A stretch of DNA of 51,254 nt from JBMYTN01 sp049604415. GTDB lineage: Bacteria; Pseudomonadota; Alphaproteobacteria; Rhodospirillales; Rhodospirillaceae. The stretch lies in the NCBI GenBank assembly GCA_049604415.1, contig JBMYTN010000031.1, positions 1-51,254 on the forward strand, written 5' to 3'. The notes beneath the pieces are model-generated. The model was not told the DNA's origin. It saw only the letters and a program-made list of their open reading frames with translations, and ran no database searches. Below are positions 1-8,295 of the stretch, in pieces. Every line of letters begins with the position of its first letter. The first letter of the stretch is position 1. Made by a program: the position numbers and the translations under genes.

Positions 1-1
1 C

Positions 2-1303
2 CCCAGCCTGCCCGAGCTTCAGCCCTTATTGGACATTACGGTCCACCGGATCAAAAAGCAGATCCGCATCGGCATGTCCGAGGTGGAAATCGCCGTTGAT
101 AAGGGCGAAATCACCGCCGGTCCCAAGGGGAAGCAGCAAACCGATGTTTTGGCCGAGGTGGAGCTGGAGCTGAAAACCGGCCGCCTGTCCGATCTGTTTG
201 CTTTGGGACTGGATTTGCTGGAGACGGCCCCGCTGCGCCCCCATGGCCAAAGCAAGGCGGACCGGGGATTTGCCCTGCTTGACCATATTTCCATGGGTTG
301 CCCCGAGCCACAGCCCGCAGAACCAGTTCTGTTTGACAAGGCCAGCGCCTTGCCCAGCGCGCCCTCGGGCTCGACCACCGCTGCCCTACCACCGAGCGCC
401 GCAGCGGTCTGCCGTCACGCTTGTCGTGCGGCCCTAGCCCAAATCGCGGCCAATGAAGGAGCCGTCCGAGCCGGGATCGACCCGGAGGGCGTTCACCAGA
501 TGCGCGTCGGGGTCCGCCGGTTTAAAGCCACCTTGGCGGTGTTTGCCCCGCTGGTGGAGGGACCGGAGACGGACATGCTCAAGGCTGCGTTAAGCGGTTT
601 GATGGACGCCTTGGGACCCGCCCGGGATGCCGATGTATTTTGCGAGGAAATTCTGGAGCCCTTGGGCGCGCGCCTAGCCGAGGAGCAAGGGTGGTCGGCC
701 CTGGTGGATCATTTCACCACCTTGCGGGCGGAGCGGAACAAGGCCGCCCAAGACTATGTTGCTTCCGCCGCCTTTCCGCGCTTTTTGCTCCGGGCCACCG
801 CCTGGATCGAAGACGGGATCTGGGCGGCAGATCCGCGTCGGGAATCCCTGCGCGCCCAACCGGTGCTGGACCATGGCAATGGGGTCCTGGCCAAGCGGCA
901 CAAAAGACTGCTGAAGGATGGACGGGGTTTCAAACATTTGCCCGACGAGCCCCGCCACGCCCTGCGCATCAGGGTGAAAAAAGTGCGCTATGCCTTGGAT
1001 GTGCTCGGGCCGCTTTATGGCGAAAAGACCACCAAACCGCTGCGCAAGGCGCTTTCAGCCCTGCAAGAAAGCTTGGGCGGGCTGAATGACATTGCCGTGG
1101 CCGGAGACACTTTGCGCCAAGCGGCAGAGGCGGCGGGTCCGGAAAACCACCGCCTCGCCTTTACCGCCGGTCATGCCGCCGGGCTGTTGGAGATCCCCAA
1201 AACCAGCCTGTTGCGGCAATCGGAAGCTGACTGGAGGGCGTTCAAATCCCTCAGGCCGCCTTGGTTGGCGCCAGATCCAGAACCAAAGACGCCAAAGCGG
1301 TGA
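2..1303 (+). CDS. CYTH and CHAD domain protein (inorganic triphosphatase-like), 5' truncated by window edge
   Basis: The reading frame is open from the first bases of the window, so the true start lies upstream and only the C-terminal 433 residues are seen. The first ~90 residues match the second half of a CYTH (triphosphate tunnel metalloenzyme) domain: an Arg/Lys-rich strand, an 'IAVDKGEI' strand, the 'AEVELELKTG' strand with alternating acidic metal ligands, and a final 'SKADRGFAL'. A linker with Pro/Ala leads into a CHAD domain with its two His/Arg helices, 'HQMRVGVRRFKA' and 'HALRIRVKKVRYAL', typical of polyphosphate-binding CHAD proteins. Family knowledge suggests a cytoplasmic tripolyphosphate/polyphosphate hydrolase of the YgiF type. 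Its last 53 bp overlap the convergent gene that ends at 1251. Confidence 0.88.
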   Translation, partial: PSLPELQPLLDITVHRIKKQIRIGMSEVEIAVDKGEITAGPKGKQQTDVLAEVELELKTGRLSDLFALGLDLLETAPLRPHGQSKADRGFALLDHISMGCPEPQPAEPVLFDKASALPSAPSGSTTAALPPSAAAVCRHACRAALAQIAANEGAVRAGIDPEGVHQMRVGVRRFKATLAVFAPLVEGPETDMLKAALSGLMDALGPARDADVFCEEILEPLGARLAEEQGWSALVDHFTTLRAERNKAAQDYVASAAFPRFLLRATAWIEDGIWAADPRRESLRAQPVLDHGNGVLAKRHKRLLKDGRGFKHLPDEPRHALRIRVKKVRYALDVLGPLYGEKTTKPLRKALSALQESLGGLNDIAVAGDTLRQAAEAAGPENHRLAFTAGHAAGLLEIPKTSLLRQSEADWRAFKSLRPPWLAPDPEPKTPKR

Positions 1304-2138
1304 TGTTCTGCCCGCCCAACCCCTGGCTGTCCGCCGCTCGGTAGCGCTCTGCGGTGGCCGCGAGCAGGGGCAGCGCCGCCGGGTCCGGTCCTGCCGCGTC
1401 CAGAACATAGCCAAAATCCTTGGCCACCAGGGCGATGGGGAATTGGGGGGCGAACTGTCCGGCGCACATCGCCTGTCCAGCCCCTTGAGAGGCCGGGCTG
1501 AGCACCGGCGTTTGGGCCAGAGCCGCCAACAGCTGCTCTGGGACCAGACCATTGCGTTGGCCTAGGGCTAGAACCTCGCCCAGAATGGCCAGCTGTGCGC
1601 CAAACAACCCGTTGACCGCCAGCTTGGCCGCCATGCCGCTGCCCACCGGTCCCATGGCATGAACGGCCTGGCCCATGGCGCGCAACACCGGCTCCAACAG
1701 GGTTTGCACTTCCGGCGTGGCACCGGTGAAAAAGATCAGCGCTCCGGCCTCGGCCTGGGGCCGCGATCCGGCCAAGGGCGCATCAGCAAACACGCCGCCC
1801 TTCTCCTGAACGGCCTTGGCCAGCGCCGCCACCCAATCCAGGCTCAAAGTGCTCATCTCGACCGCCAGGGTCCCGGGGACCATGCCGGACAAGGCACCGT
1901 TATCCGGATCCAGCCACACCGCGCGAGAGGCTTGGTCATCGCGCAGCATGGCCAGCACCATGGTGGCCCCGCGCGCGGCCTCAGCCGGGGTCGCGGCCTG
2001 GGTTGCGCCCTGTTGTACCAAAGGCAAAGCGGCCTCGGCGGTTCGGTTCCAGACGGTGACGCTGTGGCCTGCCGCCAGCAACCGGGTGACCATGCGACTG
2101 CCCATGGCCCCCAAACCGAAAAACGCGATCTTTGTCAT
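1251..2138 (-). CDS. NAD(P)-dependent oxidoreductase, 3-hydroxyisobutyrate dehydrogenase family
   Basis: This 295-residue protein has the beta-hydroxyacid dehydrogenase layout. An N-terminal Rossmann fold carries 'FFGLGAMG' at residues 6-13, a substrate-loop 'PLAGSRP' lies near 121-127, and the catalytic helix 'GSGMAAKLAVN' gives the expected Lys172 and Asn176. Family members reduce or oxidise 3-hydroxyisobutyrate, tartronate semialdehyde or glyoxylate/succinic semialdehyde; the substrate cannot be told from sequence. The start chosen is the ATG at 2138, preceded on its strand by CAGGAGACAATC; an in-frame ATG 11 codons upstream has no comparable ribosome-binding site. It is divergent from the LysR gene at 2243 (104 bp between starts), the usual arrangement for a regulator and its target. 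Its 3' end runs 53 bp into the CYTH-CHAD gene. Confidence 0.9.
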   Translation of the reverse strand: MTKIAFFGLGAMGSRMVTRLLAAGHSVTVWNRTAEAALPLVQQGATQAATPAEAARGATMVLAMLRDDQASRAVWLDPDNGALSGMVPGTLAVEMSTLSLDWVAALAKAVQEKGGVFADAPLAGSRPQAEAGALIFFTGATPEVQTLLEPVLRAMGQAVHAMGPVGSGMAAKLAVNGLFGAQLAILGEVLALGQRNGLVPEQLLAALAQTPVLSPASQGAGQAMCAGQFAPQFPIALVAKDFGYVLDAAGPDPAALPLLAATAERYRAADSQGLGGQNITALASLVLDLAPTKAA

Positions 2139-2242
2139 GATTGTCTCCTGCAGCGTTGTGATCCGATGCAAAGAACTATGACAAACGCGAATTGAGCATT
2201 AAATGTACTGATCAGCACTTCTTTCATGCGGAACCTGCACCA

Positions 2243-3160
2243 ATGGATTTGGCACTGCTGCAAATGTTTCACGCGGTCTACCAAGCGGGCAGCTTTGCCC
2301 CGGTGGCCAAGGCCCGCACGGTCGCGCCCTCCTCAATCTCTCGAGGCATTGCTACCCTGGAAGACAGCTTGGGCGCGCGGCTGTTTCACCGCACCACGCG
2401 GCGACTGACCCCGACAGAGGCGGGCGAGACCCTCTATCTGCGCACGGCGATTTTGGTGGAGGAGTTGGAAGCCGCCCGGGAGGAGGTCCTGGACCGCAGC
2501 CGCCGCCCTTCCGGACTGCTGCGCCTGTCTGCCTCCGTGACCTTCGGGCTACGGGTGCTCTCGCCATTGCTCCCGGCCTTCCGCCAAGCCTATCCAGAGA
2601 TAACACTCGATCTGCAGTTGACCGACAATCGGGTCGATCTGGTGGCGGAGCGCATCGACATCGCCATACGCCATGGAAAATTGGAGGATAGCGGGTTTGC
2701 CGCCCGCGCGCTGGCCAGGGTGCGCTATCTGCCGGTCTGCAGCCCCAGCTTTGCCGCCACAACGGGCTTGCCGGATCATCCGTCCCAACTGGCAGCGCTC
2801 CCCCTGCTCAGCTTCTCCTATCCGGGCTTTGCCAGCCATTGGCAAGCGCAGCAGGGAAAGGACAGCATGGCAGTCCCCATCACCCCGGTGATCCGAGCGG
2901 GCAATGCAGATATCTTGCGCGCCGCCGCCGTGGACGGCCTCGGGATCGCCCTACTGGCCGATTGGACGGTGCGCGAAGATCTGCAAGTTGGACGCTTGGT
3001 CCCGGTGCTGCCCGATTGGCAATTTGGGCCTCAAGGCGAGGAGGACGAGAGCAGGCTTTGGATGCTGTTCCCCTCGCGGCGCTATGTGTCGGCCAAGGCG
3101 CGCCTGTTTGCCGACTTCCTCAGTGTGCATATGAGGTCACAGACCGCAAGCGAGGCCTAA
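2243..3160 (+). CDS. LysR family transcriptional regulator
   Basis: The 305-residue product has the standard LysR plan: a winged helix-turn-helix in residues 1-62 ('APSSISRGIATLEDSLGARLF' region followed by 'HRTTRRLTPTEAG') and a two-lobed type 2 periplasmic-binding-like effector domain ending in 'LFPSRRYVSAKARLFADFL'. The start chosen is the ATG at 2243, which places 'MDLALLQMFHAV' at the N-terminus as in relatives; a TTG at 2192 would add 17 residues of no recognisable family sequence. It is divergent from the dehydrogenase-like gene ending at 1251, which is its likely target (inference from arrangement only). The effector is unknown. The stop overlaps the convergent DUF4169 gene by 4 bp. 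Confidence 0.93.
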   Translation: MDLALLQMFHAVYQAGSFAPVAKARTVAPSSISRGIATLEDSLGARLFHRTTRRLTPTEAGETLYLRTAILVEELEAAREEVLDRSRRPSGLLRLSASVTFGLRVLSPLLPAFRQAYPEITLDLQLTDNRVDLVAERIDIAIRHGKLEDSGFAARALARVRYLPVCSPSFAATTGLPDHPSQLAALPLLSFSYPGFASHWQAQQGKDSMAVPITPVIRAGNADILRAAAVDGLGIALLADWTVREDLQVGRLVPVLPDWQFGPQGEEDESRLWMLFPSRRYVSAKARLFADFLSVHMRSQTASEA

Positions 3161-3363
3161 GACTTAGGGTCGTTCCCGTCGTCGCCGCTGTCCCGTTTGG
3201 CCCCATCCAGCAAACGGGTCACTGTTTCCTGTTCGGCCTTCTCCCGCTGTTTCTCGGCCTTGCTGCGGCCAAAACGGGTCCGGTTTTCAGCCGCCTGAGC
3301 CTTTTTGTCTAACCGGGCTTTGGCCTTGCGGATCTTGTTCAGATTGACGATCTCAGCCGCCAT
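3157..3363 (-). CDS. DUF4169 family small basic protein
   Basis: This is a 68-residue, highly charged protein beginning 'MAAEIVNLNKIRKAKAR' and continuing with 'RFGRSKAEKQREKAEQE'. It matches from memory the alphaproteobacterial DUF4169 pattern (N-terminal I/V-N-L-R/K motif, then an Ala/Lys/Arg/Glu helix with 'RFGRTKAE'). No function is established. The ATG at 3363 is preceded by CAGGAG on its strand. It lies 1 bp downstream of the stop of the flippase-like gene (TGA-C-ATG), so translation is probably coupled to that gene. A 30-codon upstream extension into the flippase gene is open but carries no family sequence and was not used. Confidence 0.82.
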   Translation of the reverse strand: MAAEIVNLNKIRKAKARLDKKAQAAENRTRFGRSKAEKQREKAEQETVTRLLDGAKRDSGDDGNDPKS

Positions 3364-3364
3364 G

Positions 3365-4393
3365 TCAGGGCTTCTCCTGAGACGGTTGCTGCTGCCCGGC
3401 GCTTTCCGTCGCCTCAAACCCGTTGCCCACGTTTTCGGACCCCAAGCCTTCATCGCGCAAGGCCCGGGCGCGGCGCGGGTTGCTTAAGACCCAGACCGCT
3501 CCGCCGATCAATCCGGTGACCAAGGTGGTCAACCCGAACAAAAGCGAGGCCGCCAAGGCATCCTCGCCCGGCATGGCGATCAGTCCAAAAGCCAGCACCA
3601 TCGCGCCTTCACGCAGTCCCCACCCACCGACGGAAATCGGGATGGTCGCAGCAAAGGTCACGGCGGGGAAGATCAGGGCCACTTGCCACAGGGTGGCATC
3701 GGCCCCTATGGCAATGATCAGCACCCACAACACCAGAACATCTTTGATCTGTGGCAGCACGGAATAGAACAACATCTTCCGCGTCAGACCCGGCGTGGCC
3801 ATGCAGCGCCAGGAGGTGTCCGACAGGGCCACAGCCACTTTGATCGGACCCCGGCGGAATTTATGCGGCATATGGCGGAAGGCGAGCAAAATGGCCAGCA
3901 CGACCAAGCCGCCACCAATGAGAATGAAAATGCCCAAGGCAACGCGCGGATCTTCAGCCTTCAGATACAGATAGGGCAAACCGACGGCACAAAAGGCCAT
4001 CAGCCCGACAAAGCCGACAATGCGGTCCACCAGAACCGTGCGCGCCGCCATGGTTAGGGTCAGATTTTCCCGGCGGGCATCCCAAACCCGGGCTGCATCA
4101 CCGCCAATGGTCGAGGGCAGGGCCTGATTGAAGAACAGTCCGAGCATGACATTATACCACGCGGCCCGAAGCGGGATGCCTTCCCCATGCACCGAAAGCA
4201 CCAAACGCCAGCGCTCAGCCACACCCAAGGCCTGGATCAGAAACAACACCACGCCAATGATCAGGCCCACCATGGCCGAGCCATCCAGCCGCGCCCAAAC
4301 GGCGGCCAGATCCATATCTTTCATCACAATGTATAGCACGCCAATGGACAGGGCGATTTTGCCGCCGGTCATGGCAATCTGTTTAACGGTCAT
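3365..4393 (-). CDS. Lysylphosphatidylglycerol synthase TM region / UPF0104 flippase-like membrane protein
   Basis: The protein is about 342 residues with roughly eight hydrophobic segments, starting 'MTVKQIAMTGGKIALSIGVLYIVM'. Diagnostic stretches are 'AWYNVMLGLFFNQALPSTIGGDAARVW' (residues about 77-103, the conserved N-x-x-LPSxxGGDxxR element of the family) and 'GGWGLREGAMVLAFG' near residue 256-270. The family contains the integral-membrane half of MprF and stand-alone AglD/UPF0104 proteins, thought to move lipids or lipid-linked sugars across the inner membrane; the substrate here is unknown. The start at 4393 (ATG) lies 10 nt after AAGGAG; a TTG one codon earlier is also possible. It is followed at 1 bp by DUF4169 and is divergent from the solute-binding protein at 4544. 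Confidence 0.88.
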   Translation of the reverse strand: MTVKQIAMTGGKIALSIGVLYIVMKDMDLAAVWARLDGSAMVGLIIGVVLFLIQALGVAERWRLVLSVHGEGIPLRAAWYNVMLGLFFNQALPSTIGGDAARVWDARRENLTLTMAARTVLVDRIVGFVGLMAFCAVGLPYLYLKAEDPRVALGIFILIGGGLVVLAILLAFRHMPHKFRRGPIKVAVALSDTSWRCMATPGLTRKMLFYSVLPQIKDVLVLWVLIIAIGADATLWQVALIFPAVTFAATIPISVGGWGLREGAMVLAFGLIAMPGEDALAASLLFGLTTLVTGLIGGAVWVLSNPRRARALRDEGLGSENVGNGFEATESAGQQQPSQEKP

Positions 4394-4543
4394 CAAAAAC
4401 CCACTCCTTTAGAGGGGTGCAGATATGCGCCACTCGAGGGCTTTGTGCCAGTGCTTTGTCAAACAGTTTGGTCCGGGCTTATAGTGCCAAGGCCCAGCCA
4501 TCACCATCTCCAAAATCGTCTCAGACCACAAGGATTGCTCCGC

Positions 4544-6328
4544 ATGCGGCGCTGCCCAACCCTGTTCGTTCTTTTCATCGGCCTCTTGCTTGGCGGCCCG
4601 CTGGCCATGGCGTCTGCGGCCAAGGCGGAGGTCCTCACCCTTTGCCTGCCCAGCCTGCCGGATCGCCCCAACCCGGCCTTGGCTCCCCTGCAGGAAACCA
4701 GCCAGGAGGGGCCTGCCCTGCTGGCCGATGCGTTGTTCGACACCTTGACCCGGCGCAAACCCGGCAGTGCCGAAATCGAACCGGGACTGGCGACCCAATG
4801 GAGCCTGTCTGAGGACCGGCTGACATGGCGCTTCACCCTGCGCAGTGATGTCTCCTTTGTCGAGACTGACCGCTTCACCCCAACCCGCCCTCTCCAGGCC
4901 GAGGATGTGGTCTTCAGCCTGCTGCGCCTGATCGATGCGGAACATCCCTATCACCGGGTTTCCGGCGGGCTCTATCCCGCCGCCGAAGTGCTGGACCTGG
5001 CGGCCAGGATCACGGCAGTCGAGGCCGTGGACCCGGAAACCCTGACCATCACCTTGGCGACGCCAGACAGTGGCCTGCCAGCTTTGTTGTCCAGGCCCTT
5101 CGCCGTGATCCATTCCCTGGAATATGCCGAGGCCTTGCGCAAAGCCGCCGCCCCGGAACGATTGGACCGCGAGCCCGTTGGCACCGGGCCCTATCGCTGG
5201 CAAGGCGAAGAAGGCGATGCGGAAAACCGGGTCATCCGCTTTCAAGCCCGCGATGAAGACCATTGGAGTGGTTGGACGCCGATCCCGGCCATCACCCTAA
5301 TAGAAAAGCCGGATCCCGAGCGGCGACGCGGGGATCTCCTGTCCGGTGATTGCCACACCTCCACTGGCCTTGGCGGACCGCAGGCGATGACGGAGGCCCC
5401 AGCTTTAGAGGGCGATCCCGAAATCACTGTCGAAACCAATGCCATGGCCGATGTCACCGTCTTGGCGCTGAACACCGCCCGTCCGCCCTTTGATGATCCG
5501 GAGCTGCGGGCGGCCCTGATGGCCATCACCACTCCAGAGCCACTGATCGACACACTGTTTGGCATTGATGCCCTCGCCGCCCAATCGCCTTTGCCGCCGG
5601 TGTTTGGTCTCACACCAGGCCTCTCCGGTTTGGAAGAGGCCGAGGATGACGCTTCACCCGCCGTTCCCCCAACACCCCCGGAAACCAAACCGGACCCCGA
5701 CGCTCCGTCCGCGGCCAGCAGCGAAACCGCAACTGCCGAGCCCGTCGAAGACGCTGCCGCGCCCCCTGCCGCACCCAATGAGCCCTCTGCCGATGCGCTC
5801 ATGCTGCAACAACAACTCGACCGGCCAATCCGGATCTGGGCCCCCAGCGGCGCACGCCCTTATAATGCAGACCCCTCAGGCGTGGCCCGGCGCTTGGCTG
5901 CCCAGTGGGCTGAACAGGGGATCCTAAGCGAGGTCACAGTGCTGGATCTCGGCCCCTTCTTGGCCCGCAGCCGGGATGTGGAGGCGGAAGAGTCCTTCGA
6001 CGTCCTGCTCTGGGGATGGGCCAGCACCAATCCCGATCCGATCGCCTTTCTCGCCCCCCTGGTGACCTGCGACCAGATTGGGGCGGGCAATCGCAGCCAT
6101 TGGTGTGATCCGGATGTCGATTCCGTGTTCGCGGCAGCGCGCAAGGCAGAGACACCGGAAGATCGGGACGCCTTGCTGACGGAAGCGCTTCAGGCCATCG
6201 CGACTGCGAAACCGATCATCCCCCTGATGCACCAACGCGGCGCCCAAGCCTATCGGGTCGAATTGTCCGGTGGCGGGATCGACCCCTTTGGGGCCTTGCC
6301 CCTTAGATCTTTCAGTGTGCGGGAATGA
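4544..6328 (+). CDS. ABC-type extracellular solute-binding protein, family 5 (peptide/nickel class)
   Basis: The 594-residue exported protein starts with a clear signal peptide ('LFVLFIGLLLGGPLAMASAAKA'). It continues as a SBP_bac_5 domain: 'LLADALFDTLTRRKPGSAEIEPGLATQWSLSED', 'RLTWRFTLRSDVSF', and the C-terminal 'LLWGWASTNPDPIAFLAPL' and 'KPIIPLMHQRGAQAYR'. It would capture a peptide-like or opine-like ligand in the periplasm, but no permease or ATPase genes are adjacent, so it is an orphan binding protein here. Residues about 364-420 are a Pro/Ala/Glu/Asp-rich insertion of low complexity not expected in this family. The ATG at 4544 was chosen because it directly begins the signal peptide; the upstream in-frame ATG at 4445 adds 33 residues unlike a signal sequence. 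Confidence 0.88.
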   Translation: MRRCPTLFVLFIGLLLGGPLAMASAAKAEVLTLCLPSLPDRPNPALAPLQETSQEGPALLADALFDTLTRRKPGSAEIEPGLATQWSLSEDRLTWRFTLRSDVSFVETDRFTPTRPLQAEDVVFSLLRLIDAEHPYHRVSGGLYPAAEVLDLAARITAVEAVDPETLTITLATPDSGLPALLSRPFAVIHSLEYAEALRKAAAPERLDREPVGTGPYRWQGEEGDAENRVIRFQARDEDHWSGWTPIPAITLIEKPDPERRRGDLLSGDCHTSTGLGGPQAMTEAPALEGDPEITVETNAMADVTVLALNTARPPFDDPELRAALMAITTPEPLIDTLFGIDALAAQSPLPPVFGLTPGLSGLEEAEDDASPAVPPTPPETKPDPDAPSAASSETATAEPVEDAAAPPAAPNEPSADALMLQQQLDRPIRIWAPSGARPYNADPSGVARRLAAQWAEQGILSEVTVLDLGPFLARSRDVEAEESFDVLLWGWASTNPDPIAFLAPLVTCDQIGAGNRSHWCDPDVDSVFAAARKAETPEDRDALLTEALQAIATAKPIIPLMHQRGAQAYRVELSGGGIDPFGALPLRSFSVRE

Positions 6329-6376
6329 CGCCTATGGTCGTGGTCTAGTACCAGGGCACCATCCCAGGAATTTTAA

Positions 6377-8293
6377 ATGCATCGGATCCGCTCCCTCATC
6401 TGCGCAGCATCGCACACAGGACCGCTAGACATACCGAAGCGGTTCTATCGTCTGTGCGCGTGGGGTGGTGTGATCGGCCTGTTCTTCGGCTTCAACGCCA
6501 TCGCCCAGGCGCAAACCACCCCAAACCGAGACGAGGACCCCGCTGCCCAAGAGCGCGCGCTGGTCTATAAAACCGACCTGAAGCTGCCGGAAGATACCCC
6601 CGACGACATGGCCGAGGCCCTGGAAAGTGCCTCCCGCCTGATCGCCTTGGAGGACCAACCGCCCTTCAGCCGCCTTGGACTAACAAGACGGGCGCAAGAG
6701 GATGAGGACCGACTGTCGCGGGTCATGCGCTCCGAAGGCTATTATGCCAGCGCTGTTTCCCACTCGGTGCAATTGGCGGCCAATCCGGATGAGCCCGCCA
6801 CGGTGGACCTCAGCGTCGAGCCCGGACCGCAATATCGCTTAGGTCAAGTGGATATCCGCTATGTTTCCCGCAATGGCGTCCAGTCTTTGCCCAATGGGGC
6901 TGCCGCCCTCGGGTTGCAACAAGGCGATCCGGCCCAGGCGAAAACCATCCTCGCCGCCATTGATAGCTTGGTTTCGGAGCTGAAAAACACCGGACGGCCC
7001 TTGGCGCAGATCACCGATCAGCGCATCGCGGTTGACCATCGGGACCGCAGCATGACGGTGGTCTTAACGGTCGACCCCGGACCCTTTGCCCGCTTTGGGG
7101 CCTTGCGCGTAGAGGGGCTAGAGGATGTAGAGGCCGACCATGTCCTGGCCATGGTGCCTTGGCAGCCCGGTGACCCCTATGATGCCTCGAAGGTGTCCGA
7201 ATATCGCAAGACGCTCTCGGAAACCCGATTGTTTGAGTCAATCCGCACCGAACGCCCCACAGAGGTCAAACCGGATGGCAGCTTGCCGGTGGCAGTTGAG
7301 GTCGATGAAGGCCCGCCCCGCACCATCGGCTTAGGCGCGCGCTATGGGACCCAATTGGGTCCGGAGGGATTGGCCCGCTGGCAGCATCGCAATCTGTTCG
7401 GCCGTGGCGAAGTGCTGACCGGAGAAGTCCATGCCGGTCTATTGCGACAAAGCCTGTCGGGTGATTTCCGCAAACCGCTGTTTTTTGGCATCGATCAAGC
7501 GCTGACAATTGGTGCAGAAGCCTCCCGAGAAACCTACGAAACCTACAGCGCCCTAACCGCAGAATCCGCCTTAGCGGTCGAACGTAAATTCTGGGAAAAC
7601 TGGACCGCCTCCGCCGGGTTGGCTTGGGAATTGACCCAACTTTGGGACCATGACGAATTTGGCAATGTCAAAGTCGCCTTGTCCGGGGTGCCCCTCAGCG
7701 TCAGCCGGGACGACACCGATGATGTGCTGGACCCCTCGGAGGGCACCCGCTTCAGTGTCACGGTGACACCCTGGGGCGGGATCGTTGGCGACCGGGATAC
7801 AGGTTTCGTGGAGGCCTCAACCCGATTGAGCGGCTATCTAGAAGCTTTGGAGGACAAGCGCCTGATCTTGGCCGCTTGGACCGAAGCGGCTGGCGTGCTT
7901 GGCGCGCCCTATGCCTATGTGACGCCAAACCACCGTCTCTATGCGGGCGGGGGGGGATCGGTGCGGGGCTTCGGGTTCCAAAAGATCAGTCCCCTAGACG
8001 ACACAGATGATCCGGTGGGGGGATTGTCCCTGTTTGCCACCGGTGTGGAAGCCCGCGCCAAAGTCACGGAGACCATTGCCGTCGTCCCGTTCCTGGAGGC
8101 CGCCAGCGTCACCACCAGTTCCTATCCCGACCCGACCGGCGGCGAGGACGGCCTGTTTTTCGGGGCCGGTCTCGGCGTGCGCTATCACACAGATTTTGGT
8201 CCGATCCGCGCCGATTTGGCGATCCCGCTGAACCGCCGCGCCGGGGTGGATGACTGGTTCCAGTTTTATGTCAGCATCGGGCAGGCGTTCTGA
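6377..8293 (+). CDS. tamA: Outer membrane assembly protein TamA (Omp85/BamA superfamily)
   Basis: The 638-residue outer-membrane protein has an N-terminal signal-like segment (ending around 'AIAQAQ', residue 46), POTRA-like repeats to about residue 300 ('YRLGQVDIRYV', 'ARFGALRVEGLEDVEADHV'), then a C-terminal 16-strand type barrel. The barrel contains the Omp85 lid-lock motif VRGF in 'GGGGSVRGFGFQ' near residue 528 and ends in an aromatic ('SIGQAF'). TamA with TamB inserts selected outer-membrane proteins and, in some bacteria, moves phospholipids. Start ATG 6377 lies 7 nt after AGGAA. It is followed 2 bp later by tamB, so the pair is almost certainly one transcript. The N-terminus before the signal core is longer than usual (about 28 residues). 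Confidence 0.93.
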   Translation: MHRIRSLICAASHTGPLDIPKRFYRLCAWGGVIGLFFGFNAIAQAQTTPNRDEDPAAQERALVYKTDLKLPEDTPDDMAEALESASRLIALEDQPPFSRLGLTRRAQEDEDRLSRVMRSEGYYASAVSHSVQLAANPDEPATVDLSVEPGPQYRLGQVDIRYVSRNGVQSLPNGAAALGLQQGDPAQAKTILAAIDSLVSELKNTGRPLAQITDQRIAVDHRDRSMTVVLTVDPGPFARFGALRVEGLEDVEADHVLAMVPWQPGDPYDASKVSEYRKTLSETRLFESIRTERPTEVKPDGSLPVAVEVDEGPPRTIGLGARYGTQLGPEGLARWQHRNLFGRGEVLTGEVHAGLLRQSLSGDFRKPLFFGIDQALTIGAEASRETYETYSALTAESALAVERKFWENWTASAGLAWELTQLWDHDEFGNVKVALSGVPLSVSRDDTDDVLDPSEGTRFSVTVTPWGGIVGDRDTGFVEASTRLSGYLEALEDKRLILAAWTEAAGVLGAPYAYVTPNHRLYAGGGGSVRGFGFQKISPLDDTDDPVGGLSLFATGVEARAKVTETIAVVPFLEAASVTTSSYPDPTGGEDGLFFGAGLGVRYHTDFGPIRADLAIPLNRRAGVDDWFQFYVSIGQAF

Positions 8294-8295
8294 TC

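Noticed and set aside
4409..5263. Long open frame on the minus strand opposite the solute-binding protein
   Set aside because: Gln/Gly/His/Arg-rich composition typical of antisense shadow frames in GC-rich genes; no domain, no ribosome-binding site.
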